From: Pseudomonadales bacterium
Lineage (GTDB): Bacteria; Pseudomonadota; Gammaproteobacteria; Pseudomonadales; IMCC2047
Assembly: GCA_021736745.1 (NCBI GenBank)
Contig: JAIPFG010000128.1
Location: 1-8,419 of the forward strand
Direction of reading: 5' to 3'
DNA length: 8,419 nt
Shown: one piece after another, positions 1 through 6,692 of the stretch
Layout: each line of letters begins with the position of its first letter
Position numbering within the stretch: position 1 is the stretch's first letter
The notes under the pieces: generated by a model
What the model was told of the DNA's origin: nothing
The model's database searches: none
The model's input: the letters and a program-made list of their open reading frames with translations, nothing else
Position numbers and translations under genes: made by a program

Positions 1-114
1 GTCGATAGGGTCTTACAGCAGTATCAGGGCCGCAAAGCCGCTAGCATTGAGCAGATTTTAGAGCAGGATCAAGTGGCGCGTGAGATGACGTTACAACAGA
101 TAGAGTTTCGCTAA
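1..114 (+). CDS. dxr: 1-deoxy-D-xylulose 5-phosphate reductoisomerase, C-terminal end (partial)
   Basis: Only the last 37 codons and the TAA stop (112-114) are present; the gene enters from the left edge in frame 1. Dxr (IspC) is the cytoplasmic NADPH enzyme that converts DXP to MEP, the committed step of the non-mevalonate isoprenoid pathway. The visible tail is hydrophilic and helical and contains SIEQILEQDQVARE. This matches the pattern at the end of known Dxr proteins, where a 'VL..D..ARE' helix closes the C-terminal domain (recalled from the E. coli protein, not searched). The stop lies one base before the rseP ATG, so the two genes are almost certainly co-transcribed. The alternative neighbour at this place, CdsA, is excluded because its C-terminus is membrane-embedded and hydrophobic. 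The identification rests on a short tail, supported by the Pseudomonas-type gene order. Confidence 0.8.
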   Translation, partial: VDRVLQQYQGRKAASIEQILEQDQVAREMTLQQIEFR

Positions 115-115
115 C

Positions 116-1471
116 ATGGGCATTATTCAAATTGTATTAGCCACTATCGTCACGCTGGGCATATTAGTCACTATCCATGAGTTTGGTCACTTTTGGGTGG
201 CACGGCGATGCGGCATTAAGGTACTCCGGTTTTCAGTGGGATTTGGGCCGGCACTTTATAAGTGGCGTGATCGTCATGGTACAGAGTTCATGTTAGCGGC
301 GATACCCTTGGGCGGTTATGTCAAAATGCTTGACGAGCGCGAAGGGGATGTTGCGCCAGAAGAAGCGCCGTATGCCTTTAATCGTCAATCGGTGGGTAAG
401 CGCATTGCGGTGGTGGTTGCCGGACCCTTGGCCAATTTTTTGTTTGCGATATTTGCCTACTGGATATTATTTGTGATGGGCGTTAATACAGTGGTGCCTG
501 TTATTGGCGACATTGTCCCGGACTCCATGGCCGATCATGCGGGATTGCAGACAGGACAGGAAATTATCGCCGTGGGCGATGTAAAAACCCCTACCTGGCA
601 AGCCATCAATATTCAATTGTTGAATTATATCGGTAATAGCGGTGAGCTGGTGCTCACCACCCGTGACCTTAGAAGCGATAGCAAACAAAGTGCGCGCCTG
701 TTATTGGATGGTTGGTTAAGCGGGGTAGAACAGCCTGATCCGTTGCAGGGTTTGGGTATAAAACCTTATGTGCCTCCGATACCCGCTGTTATCGGCCAAG
801 TCTTGGCGGAAAGTGCTGGAGAGCGTGCCGGTTTAAAAGCAGAGGATAAAATCCTTTCCCTTCAGGGAGAGTCAATCCAGGACTGGCAAGCGTTTGTCGC
901 CCAGATTAAATCACATCCCCAACAACCGGTTGAGCTCGAAATTGAGCGTAATGGTCTAATACAGCGCCTCTCCGTTACCCCTGACTCTCGCTTACTTGAA
1001 AATAACGAAACGATTGGATATCTAGGGGTCGGCGCCCAGGCATTTGAATGGCCGGCTGAATTGCAGCGTGAGATTAACTACTCGGTATTCTCTGCTTGGC
1101 TTCCTGCGGTAGAAAAGACCTGGAATATGTCGGTTCTCACATTGGTGTCATTAAAAAAGATGCTGATTGGCATGATTTCAATTAAAAACTTGAGTGGACC
1201 GATAACCATTGCTAAAGTGGCGGGCGCTTCCGTGGATAAGGGAATAGAGCCCTTTTTAAATTTTTTGGCTTATCTCAGTATCAGCTTGGGGCTAATTAAT
1301 ATTCTGCCAATACCGGTACTTGATGGTGGTCATTTGATGTATTATCTCGTTGAACTTGTGCGAGGCAAACCCGTATCGGAAAAAGTCCAGATGATGGGGC
1401 TGAGAATTGGCATGAGTATTATTATGGCGCTGATGCTTTTAGCGTTATATAACGATTTGGCGCGGCTTTAG
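116..1471 (+). CDS. rseP: RIP metalloprotease RseP (site-2 protease, MucP-type)
   Basis: Inner-membrane zinc protease that makes the second, intramembrane cut in the anti-sigma factor (RseA/MucA) after DegS/AlgW, releasing sigma-E/AlgU; the family also clears remnant signal peptides. The zinc motif HEFGH is at residues 21-25 (H21, E22, H25) in the first membrane segment. The third zinc ligand, D403, lies in N-x-L-P-I-P-V-L-D-G (395-404). The GGYVKM membrane loop is at 66-71. Two PDZ domains are visible at about 125-195 and 222-290, each with an A-G-L core. Hydrophobic segments lie at about 3-24, 97-121, 378-398 and 427-447, giving the usual four-helix topology. Length is 451 aa, against about 450 for E. 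coli RseP. The ATG at 116 puts the zinc motif at the expected distance from the N-terminus; the ribosome-binding site is weak (ATAGAG, 100-105), so translation may be coupled to dxr. All catalytic residues are present. Confidence 0.97.
   Translation: MGIIQIVLATIVTLGILVTIHEFGHFWVARRCGIKVLRFSVGFGPALYKWRDRHGTEFMLAAIPLGGYVKMLDEREGDVAPEEAPYAFNRQSVGKRIAVVVAGPLANFLFAIFAYWILFVMGVNTVVPVIGDIVPDSMADHAGLQTGQEIIAVGDVKTPTWQAINIQLLNYIGNSGELVLTTRDLRSDSKQSARLLLDGWLSGVEQPDPLQGLGIKPYVPPIPAVIGQVLAESAGERAGLKAEDKILSLQGESIQDWQAFVAQIKSHPQQPVELEIERNGLIQRLSVTPDSRLLENNETIGYLGVGAQAFEWPAELQREINYSVFSAWLPAVEKTWNMSVLTLVSLKKMLIGMISIKNLSGPITIAKVAGASVDKGIEPFLNFLAYLSISLGLINILPIPVLDGGHLMYYLVELVRGKPVSEKVQMMGLRIGMSIIMALMLLALYNDLARL
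1352..1380 (+). promoter_or_regulatory. candidate sigma-E/AlgU-type promoter for bamA, inside rseP
   Basis: GAACTT at 1352-1357 matches the conserved core of the sigma-E -35 element (GGAACTT). TCGGA at 1376-1380 matches four of five bases of the -10 TCTGA form, and 18 nt separate the two, which is inside the tolerated range but long. Transcription would start about 120-125 nt before the bamA ATG. In E. coli, bamA and genes downstream belong to the sigma-E regulon, so a promoter here makes sense. The hexamer also encodes Glu-Leu in a conserved stretch of RseP, so a chance match is quite possible. Confidence 0.3.
1443..1454. repeat. perfect 12-bp palindrome at the 3' end of rseP
   Basis: CGTTATATAACG is its own reverse complement over all 12 bases; the match does not extend by another base. 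It lies in the last codons of rseP, 57 nt before the bamA start. It could be a dimeric repressor site or chance. No known operator is recognised. Confidence 0.3.
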
Positions 1472-1477
1472 CGATAG

Positions 1478-1487
1478 ATTACGTAAT
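1478..1487. repeat. perfect 10-bp palindrome in the rseP-bamA gap
   Basis: ATTACGTAAT is a perfect inverted repeat in the 39-nt gap between rseP and bamA, followed by AT-rich TAATAAT sequence. It has no spacer loop and no T-run in the position a terminator needs, so it is not a terminator. It may be an operator half of the region ahead of bamA or simply AT-rich chance. Confidence 0.25.
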
Positions 1488-1510
1488 AATAATCAACACA
1501 CAAGAAGAAT

Positions 1511-3844
1511 ATGAAAAGACTTCGACTTATTTCCCTATGTTTATTTTTAACGCTGACGTTCCAGAGCCAGCAGCTATTCGCAGAACAATTCAAGGTTGCT
1601 GATATTCGAATCGAAGGATTGCAACGGGTATCGGCGGGAACGTTGTTTCGTGCTTTTCCCATTAGTTTGGGTGATATGGTTGATGAGAAGGCTTTGGTGG
1701 AAGCAACCCGGAGCTTGTTTAAAACCGGATTTTTTAACGATATTCAAATTGGCCGTGATGGAAATGTGCTGGTAGTGACGGTAGTGGAACGTCCGTCGAT
1801 CAGCAGTATTGACATTGATGGCAACAAAGCAATTAAAACCGAAGACCTAAAAGATGGTTTGCGCCAAGCCGGTCTGGATGAGGGAGAGATTTTTCAACGT
1901 GCAACCCTAGAAGGTTTGGAGCAGGAACTGACGAGACAGTATATTTCCCAGGGTCGCTACGGTGTTGAAATTGAAACCGATGTTGAAAATCAGCCACGCA
2001 ACCGGGTCGCACTATCCATCAACATTACCGAAGGCGCACCTTCTTCCATTAAGCAGATCAATATTGTTGGCAACAGCGTCTATAACAATGATGACTTGCT
2101 GGATTTATTTGAGTTACGTACCACTAACTGGTTAAGTTTCTATCGTAATGACGATAAATATTCCCGTGAAAAATTATCCGGTGATTTGGAACGACTGAAA
2201 TCCAAGTATCTGGATAATGGTTATATAAACTTCAATATTGAATCGACACAGGTTTCCATCACTCCTGACAAAGCGAATGTCTATATTACCGTCAATATTG
2301 TTGAGGGTGAGAAATTCACGATCGGAAACGTGGATTTCGCTGGAGATTTGGTGCTCGATGAGGATGAACTGAACAAATATGTGTTGGTAAAATCTGGCAA
2401 TATCTTCTCCAATGAACTGCTGACGGCAACCACTGAAGCGTTAACCAATCGCTTAGGGAATGAAGGCTACACTTTTGCCAATGTCAATGGCATCCCGCAG
2501 CCTAAAGAAGACGGTATTGTGGATATCAGTTTATTTATCGATCCGGGTAAACGCGCCTATGTGCGACGAGTTAATTTTAAAGGCAATACCAAAACGATAG
2601 ATGAAGTGCTGCGGCGTGAAATGCGTCAAATGGAGTCGGGTTGGGCTTCGAACCGTCAAATTGAGTTATCGAAATTACGACTTGAGCGGTTGGGTTTCTT
2701 CAAAGAAGTCAATGTAGAAACGCCGCAAGTTGCGGGTACTGAAGATCAGATTGATGTCGATTATTCGGTTGAAGAACAACCTTCCGGAAGTGTCACCGCA
2801 AGTCTGGGTTTTGCGCAAGGTCGGGGTTTAATTCTGGGTGCTGGTGTCAGTCAGAATAATTTTCTGGGCTCTGGTAAACGTGTTTCTATTGGCCTGAACC
2901 GGTCCCGTTTTCAAACATCGTACAATTTTTCTTATTTGGATCCCTACTACACGGTTGATGGCGTAACCCGTGGTTTTAATGTGTTTTACCGGGAGCTTGA
3001 TTATGACGAAGATAACATCGCTAGCTTTACCACCGATTCCTACGGCGGTGGCGTTTCCTTTGGTTATCCTATTTCTGAAACCCAGTCTGTTTCATTCAAT
3101 TTTGGAATCGAGGTTACGGACATAACAGAAGGCGTCTTCCCGGCATTGGAAATCTCGGAATTTTTATCGGAAGAGGGTTCCGATTATAATGAGTTTCTGT
3201 TTACAGCCTCCTGGCGCCAATCACGTCTGAATCGTGGTGTCTTCGCTACCCGTGGTAGCTCACAGGGATTATCTCTGGAATTGGCGGTGCCGGGCAGCGA
3301 TTTGACCTATTATAAGCTTACCTATAAAGGCCAAATATTTTTCCCATTAACTCGGGCATTGACTTTGCGTCTGCGTTCGGACTTGGGTTATGGCGATTCC
3401 TATGGGGATACCAACACCCTGCCATTCTACAAGCACTTCTTCGCCGGCGGTTTTGATTCAATTCGTGGCTTTAAGAATAACGAACTTGGTCCGCGCAGCA
3501 CCCCAAATCCAATCAACCCGGATCGGGATCTGGACCCATTTGGCGGCAACCTATTAATTACAGGTGGGTTGGATATCCTTTTCCCGTTGCCCTTTCTCAA
3601 GGATCAACGCTCGGTCCAGTCCTCATTATTTGTTGATGCCGGAAATGTTTTTAATACGGAATGCCCGAGTGTCAGTGTGAGTTGTTTAGACTTTGATGTG
3701 GGCGAAATTCGATATTCAGTAGGTATTGGTGCTACCTGGTTATCTGGCTTTGGGCCATTGACCTTTAGTATTGCACAGGCCTTTAATGAAGGGCCGTTGG
3801 ATGATACGGAGTTCTTCCAATTTTCATTTGGTAAGACTTTTTGA
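1511..3844 (+). CDS. bamA: outer membrane protein assembly factor BamA
   Basis: Essential Omp85-family core of the BAM complex; it folds and inserts beta-barrel proteins into the outer membrane. A Sec signal peptide occupies residues 1-24 (basic K2-R3-R5, hydrophobic stretch, LFA|EQ cleavage). Five POTRA domains follow at about 27-95, 97-178, 180-267, 269-347 and 350-424; most have the family's 'I.. I.I.GN' first strand. The 16-strand barrel covers about 425-777 and ends in FQFSFGKTF, with the terminal Phe typical of outer-membrane proteins. The lumenal L6 motif is IRGF (651-654), the counterpart of E. coli VRGF. The mature protein has only two cysteines, C718 and C725. Length is 777 aa against 810 in E. 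coli, mainly through shorter loops including L6. The ATG at 1511 is preceded by AAGAAG (1502-1507) and gives a complete signal peptide. It is followed by its chaperone partner skp. Confidence 0.97.
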   Translation: MKRLRLISLCLFLTLTFQSQQLFAEQFKVADIRIEGLQRVSAGTLFRAFPISLGDMVDEKALVEATRSLFKTGFFNDIQIGRDGNVLVVTVVERPSISSIDIDGNKAIKTEDLKDGLRQAGLDEGEIFQRATLEGLEQELTRQYISQGRYGVEIETDVENQPRNRVALSINITEGAPSSIKQINIVGNSVYNNDDLLDLFELRTTNWLSFYRNDDKYSREKLSGDLERLKSKYLDNGYINFNIESTQVSITPDKANVYITVNIVEGEKFTIGNVDFAGDLVLDEDELNKYVLVKSGNIFSNELLTATTEALTNRLGNEGYTFANVNGIPQPKEDGIVDISLFIDPGKRAYVRRVNFKGNTKTIDEVLRREMRQMESGWASNRQIELSKLRLERLGFFKEVNVETPQVAGTEDQIDVDYSVEEQPSGSVTASLGFAQGRGLILGAGVSQNNFLGSGKRVSIGLNRSRFQTSYNFSYLDPYYTVDGVTRGFNVFYRELDYDEDNIASFTTDSYGGGVSFGYPISETQSVSFNFGIEVTDITEGVFPALEISEFLSEEGSDYNEFLFTASWRQSRLNRGVFATRGSSQGLSLELAVPGSDLTYYKLTYKGQIFFPLTRALTLRLRSDLGYGDSYGDTNTLPFYKHFFAGGFDSIRGFKNNELGPRSTPNPINPDRDLDPFGGNLLITGGLDILFPLPFLKDQRSVQSSLFVDAGNVFNTECPSVSVSCLDFDVGEIRYSVGIGATWLSGFGPLTFSIAQAFNEGPLDDTEFFQFSFGKTF

Positions 3845-3881
3845 TTTTAAAACCGTAGAAAGTTATTTGTAATAGACCATT

Positions 3882-3887
3882 AAGGGG
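3882..3887 (+). promoter_or_regulatory. ribosome-binding site of skp deciding a GTG start
   Basis: AAGGGG sits 7 nt before the GTG at 3895-3897. No ATG in the skp frame would give a full signal peptide, so this site fixes the GTG as the start. It lies in the 50-nt gap after bamA, in which no terminator hairpin is visible. Confidence 0.75.
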
Positions 3888-3894
3888 AACAAGA

Positions 3895-4398
3895 GTGAAG
3901 AAAGTACTGATTGGAATATTTATCAGCGGATTATTAGCTGTACCAATGGCAATGGCAGAAACGAAAATGGCTGTTATTGACGTACAGTCGGCGATTCTGG
4001 CTTCAGAACAGGCGAAGGAAAAAATTGCTGAACTGAAGAAGCAATATGCCCCGGATCAGAATGAGCTTAAAAGCTTAGCGGAACAAATTCAAAAGCTGCA
4101 GGCAAAATTAGAACAAGACGCAGCGGTTATGAGTGAGAGTGAGAAAAAGAAACTTGGAAAAGACATTGAAGACAAAGCCGTCGACTATCAGTTTAATTTG
4201 AAAAAGCTGCAAAAGTCTCAAAATGAAAGCCAACAAGAACTGATGGCGGAACTGGGGCCAAAACTGGAAGAAGCCATTCAGGCCGTTATCAAAGAAGGTG
4301 ATTACGGTATTATCCTGGAACGTCGCGCATTAATTTTTGCCAAGCCAGATTACGATATTACCAAAAAAGTGACCGAAAAATTAAACCTGAAACGCTAA
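3895..4398 (+). CDS. skp: periplasmic chaperone Skp (OmpH family)
   Basis: Trimeric 'jellyfish' chaperone that holds unfolded outer-membrane proteins after Sec export and hands them to BamA. The signal peptide is residues 1-21 (M-K-K, hydrophobic core, MAMA|ETK). A short beta strand (KMAVIDVQSAI) starts the trimer body. Two long Lys/Glu/Gln-rich helices at about 37-120 form the tentacle hairpin. The protein closes with the body segment LEEAIQAVIKEGDYGIILE, the usual OmpH C-terminal pattern, and a basic end. Length is 167 aa against 161 in E. coli. The start is GTG, as in E. coli skp. There are no cysteines in the mature protein. It lies between bamA and lpxD with a 12-nt gap to lpxD, the normal arrangement. 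Confidence 0.95.
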   Translation: MKKVLIGIFISGLLAVPMAMAETKMAVIDVQSAILASEQAKEKIAELKKQYAPDQNELKSLAEQIQKLQAKLEQDAAVMSESEKKKLGKDIEDKAVDYQFNLKKLQKSQNESQQELMAELGPKLEEAIQAVIKEGDYGIILERRALIFAKPDYDITKKVTEKLNLKR

Positions 4399-4410
4399 CA
4401 TCGAGAGCTT

Positions 4411-5454
4411 ATGAGGGGGAAGGCCCGTTATTCACTGGGTGATTTAGCCACCTATCTTGAGGCGGAGTTAAAGGGTGATCCGCAGTGCGAGATAATCGGT
4501 ATGGCGGGTTTGCCTGAGGCGCAAAAAGGACAGATTAGTTTTTTGTCAGACTCGGCCTATGAGTCGCAGCTGGAGGCTACCCAGGCATCTGCGGTTATTC
4601 TTGAGCCCCAGTATGCTGACCGGGTAACCAATGCACTGATTTCCACAAACCCCTATTTGGGTTTTGCCAAAGTTTCGCAGTTATTTGAAAATCGACCAAA
4701 ACCGAAAGCAGGTATTCACACTAGCGCTGTCATTGCTGATAGCGCCAAGGTGCATAAAACAGCTGCAATAGGCCCTTATGTCATCATTGAAGAGGGAGTT
4801 AGCATCGCTGAACAGGTCGAGGTCGGCGCTGGTAGTTTTATTGGTGTCGGCACTACCATCGGTAAAGGTTCGCGTATTGCCGCCAATGTAACAATCCACC
4901 ACCGGGTTGAAATTGGTGAAGAGGTTATCATTCACAGTGGCGCAGTCATCGGCGCTGATGGCTTCGGCTTCGCTCATGATGGCAATCGTTGGGAAAAAAT
5001 CTCTCAGCTGGGTGGTGTGCATATTGGCCCCCGCGTGGAGGTTGGTGCAAATACAACTGTGGATAGAGGTGCGTTGGCTGATACGGTAATTGAAGAAGGT
5101 GTCAAAATTGATAATCAGGTTATGGTGGCGCATAACGTAAAGATTGGCGCACACACGGCCATTGCCGCCTGTGTGGGGATTTCGGGGAGTACAGAAATCG
5201 GACGCAACTGTACCTTAGCTGGCGGTGTTGGTCTGGTGGGACACATCAAGTTGACTGACAGAGTACATGTGACGGGAATGACAATGGTGACTAAGTCTAT
5301 CGACCAGGCCGGAAGTTATTCGTCCGGTACGGCAATGATGCCTACCGGTCTTTGGCGCAAAAATTCAGTACGGATTAAGCATTTGGATGAGCTGAGCAAA
5401 CGCATAAGAGAGCTGGAAAAACAGCTAAAGGAATTGACGAGCAATAAGACATGA
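4411..5454 (+). CDS. lpxD: UDP-3-O-(3-hydroxyacyl)glucosamine N-acyltransferase LpxD
   Basis: Cytoplasmic/peripheral trimer that transfers an (R)-3-hydroxyacyl chain from ACP to the 2-amino group of UDP-3-O-acyl-glucosamine, the third step of lipid A synthesis. Residues 1-100 form the N-terminal uridine-binding domain (SLGDLATYLEAEL, then the AVILEP strand). A left-handed parallel beta-helix of hexapeptide repeats covers about 102-300, including GADGFGFA (181-188). The catalytic His is H241 in VMVAHNVKIG and the second conserved His is H278, corresponding to E. coli H239 and H276 with a constant offset of 2. The C-terminal helix (about 323-345, Lys/Glu/Leu-rich) is complete. M292 aligns with E. 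coli M290, a residue linked to acyl-chain length. The ATG at 4411 has only GAGAG 3 nt upstream, so initiation may be weak or coupled to skp, whose stop is 12 nt earlier. It overlaps fabZ by 4 nt (ATGA). Confidence 0.97.
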   Translation: MRGKARYSLGDLATYLEAELKGDPQCEIIGMAGLPEAQKGQISFLSDSAYESQLEATQASAVILEPQYADRVTNALISTNPYLGFAKVSQLFENRPKPKAGIHTSAVIADSAKVHKTAAIGPYVIIEEGVSIAEQVEVGAGSFIGVGTTIGKGSRIAANVTIHHRVEIGEEVIIHSGAVIGADGFGFAHDGNRWEKISQLGGVHIGPRVEVGANTTVDRGALADTVIEEGVKIDNQVMVAHNVKIGAHTAIAACVGISGSTEIGRNCTLAGGVGLVGHIKLTDRVHVTGMTMVTKSIDQAGSYSSGTAMMPTGLWRKNSVRIKHLDELSKRIRELEKQLKELTSNKT

Positions 5455-5894
5455 TGAATATCAATGAGATTCGAGAGTATTTACCGCACAGATACCCCTT
5501 TCTTCTGGTGGATCGTGTTGTCGCCCTGGAATTGGGGAAATCAATCCACGCCTATAAAAATGTTACCGTGAATGAAGATTTTTTTAACGGCCATTTCCCC
5601 GATTTTCCGGTTATGCCGGGTGTTTTGATTATTGAAGCAATGGCGCAAGCAGCGGGGATTTTAGGTTTTAAATCCGTCGGTAAAAAACCGGCAGATGGTT
5701 CTATTTATTATTTTGTCGGAACGGAAAAATTACGTTTTAAACGGCCCGTACAGCCGGGTGATCAGCTCCAACTAGAGGCAAGTGTCATCACTGAAAAAAG
5801 GGGCATTTGGAAGTTCGACTGTAAAGCTTCGGTTGATGGCGATCTGGTTTGTTCCGGTATTATTATTTGCGCTGACAGGGAAAAGCAATATTGA
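5451..5894 (+). CDS. fabZ: 3-hydroxyacyl-[acyl-carrier-protein] dehydratase FabZ
   Basis: Hot-dog-fold dehydratase of type II fatty acid synthesis; it converts (R)-3-hydroxyacyl-ACP to trans-2-enoyl-ACP. The N-terminal LPHRYPFLLVDRV motif is at 11-23. The catalytic histidine is H48 in GHFPDFPVMPG, and the catalytic glutamate is E62 in the central helix (VLIIEAMAQAAG). Length is 147 aa, normal for the family (about 146-151). Two adjacent ATGs (5451 and 5454) both overlap the lpxD stop; no good Shine-Dalgarno precedes them, so re-initiation after lpxD is the likely mode. The stop overlaps the lpxA TTG start by 4 nt. Its place between lpxD and lpxA is meaningful because all three enzymes compete for the same 3-hydroxyacyl-ACP substrate. 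Confidence 0.97.
   Translation: MMNINEIREYLPHRYPFLLVDRVVALELGKSIHAYKNVTVNEDFFNGHFPDFPVMPGVLIIEAMAQAAGILGFKSVGKKPADGSIYYFVGTEKLRFKRPVQPGDQLQLEASVITEKRGIWKFDCKASVDGDLVCSGIIICADREKQY
5877..5881 (+). promoter_or_regulatory. ribosome-binding site of lpxA deciding a TTG start
   Basis: AGGGA lies 9 nt before the TTG at 5891. The lpxA frame has a TGA at 5873-5875 and only CAG GGA AAA GCA ATA between it and the TTG, so no ATG or GTG start is available upstream. This site inside the end of fabZ supports TTG as the true start. Confidence 0.7.
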
Positions 5895-6661
5895 TTCATC
5901 GTACTGCTCAAATCGATCCTAAAGCGTCACTGGGAGAAAATGTTTCAGTCGGCCCTTGGAGCATTATTGGTCCTGATGTTGAAGTGGGTGATGGCTCAGA
6001 GATAGGGCCGCATGTCATTCTCAAGGGGCCGACCTGTATCGGCCGGAAAAATAAAATTTATCAGTTCTCCAGTATCGGAGAGGATTGTCAGGATAAGAAG
6101 TATAATGGCGAGCCGACGCGTTTAGTCATTGGCGATAATAATGTTATTCGTGAAGCCTGTACGATTCATCGTGGTACGGTACAAGATCAAGGCGTTACAC
6201 GTATCGGCAATGATAATCTGCTGATGGTCAATGTGCATATTGCCCATGATGTCGTAGTGGGGAATCATTGTATTATTGCCAATAATGCGGCGATTGCCGG
6301 GCACGTTCATATTGGTAATTATGCTGTGCTGGGTGGATTTGCCGGAGTGCATCAGTTTTGTCATATCGGCGCACACAGTATGAGTGGTGTGGGCAGCGTC
6401 ATTGTTAAAGATGTACCGGCATTTGTCACGGTAAGTGGAAATACGGCCACTTCACATGGCATTAACATCGAAGGCTTGCGGCGGCGAAACTTTTCCAAAG
6501 AAACAATCGCTGCGCTGCAAAAGGCGTACAAAATTGTTTTTCGGCAGGGGCTAACGGTGAAGGATGCCGTCAGCAAAGTCCAAGAATTGGATTATCAATG
6601 TCAAGAGCTGGATATTTTTATCGCCTCTATCGCGAACTCCACCCGCGGTGTGGTGCGTTGA
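5891..6661 (+). CDS. lpxA: acyl-[ACP]-UDP-N-acetylglucosamine O-acyltransferase LpxA
   Basis: Cytoplasmic trimer catalysing the first step of lipid A synthesis, transfer of a 3-hydroxyacyl chain from ACP to the 3-OH of UDP-GlcNAc. The start is a TTG; translation reads MIHRTAQIDP, in register with the family's N-terminus. The left-handed beta-helix of hexapeptide repeats covers about 5-185, with the family insert QFSSIGEDCQDKKYNGEPTR at 58-77. Catalytic H119 lies in HIAHD and H116 precedes it, matching E. coli H125 and H122. H138 and the HQFC segment (154-157) are also conserved. The C-terminal helical domain begins at NIEGLRRRNF and ends with STRGVVR. Length is 256 aa against 262 in E. coli and 258 in Pseudomonas. 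At the acyl 'ruler' position (E. coli G173, Pseudomonas Met) it has V167, and T185 replaces E. coli H191. A 31-nt gap follows before lpxB. Confidence 0.97.
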   Translation: MIHRTAQIDPKASLGENVSVGPWSIIGPDVEVGDGSEIGPHVILKGPTCIGRKNKIYQFSSIGEDCQDKKYNGEPTRLVIGDNNVIREACTIHRGTVQDQGVTRIGNDNLLMVNVHIAHDVVVGNHCIIANNAAIAGHVHIGNYAVLGGFAGVHQFCHIGAHSMSGVGSVIVKDVPAFVTVSGNTATSHGINIEGLRRRNFSKETIAALQKAYKIVFRQGLTVKDAVSKVQELDYQCQELDIFIASIANSTRGVVR

Positions 6662-6673
6662 TTAGTGGGACAG

Positions 6674-6690
6674 CTAAGGAACCTCTAAGG
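6674..6690 (+). repeat. tandem CTAAGG hexamers before lpxB (candidate ribosome-binding sites)
   Basis: CTAAGG occurs at 6674-6679 and 6685-6690, 11 nt apart, in the short lpxA-lpxB gap. Both contain an AAGG anti-16S match. The first (AAGGA, 6676-6680) is 12 nt from the lpxB TTG and the second only 2 nt, so neither has the usual 5-9 nt spacing. They are the only Shine-Dalgarno-like sequences present. Confidence 0.45.
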
Positions 6691-6692
6691 CT

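Noticed and set aside
1448..1453. TATAAC as a -10 element upstream of bamA
   Set aside because: There is no -35-like hexamer at 16-18 nt upstream and no extended -10 TG; the sequence is explained as part of the palindrome.
1468..1662. Minus-strand ORF of 64 codons across the rseP-bamA junction
   Set aside because: It is antisense to the bamA signal peptide and first POTRA, has no ribosome-binding site or recognisable domain, and the + strand frame is clearly coding.
3482..3512. GAACTT in the bamA barrel region as a sigma-E promoter for skp
   Set aside because: The nearest TCxxA-like -10 is 20 nt away and the site is about 400 nt from skp; it also encodes conserved residues after IRGF.
3841..3873. 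TTGATT ... TGTAAT as a sigma-70 promoter for skp in the bamA-skp gap
   Set aside because: The spacer between the two is 21 nt and no better -35 exists at 16-18 nt, so it is below what I would call.
4413..4423. Purine-rich GGGGGAAGG just inside lpxD as a ribosome-binding site for a later lpxD start
   Set aside because: No ATG, GTG or TTG follows in frame at a useful distance, and the conserved LpxD N-terminal domain begins before any later start.
4700..5300. Repeating 18-nt periodicity in lpxD and lpxA suggesting a DNA repeat array
   Set aside because: It reflects the hexapeptide repeats of the beta-helix fold at protein level; the DNA units are not similar enough to be a repeat element.
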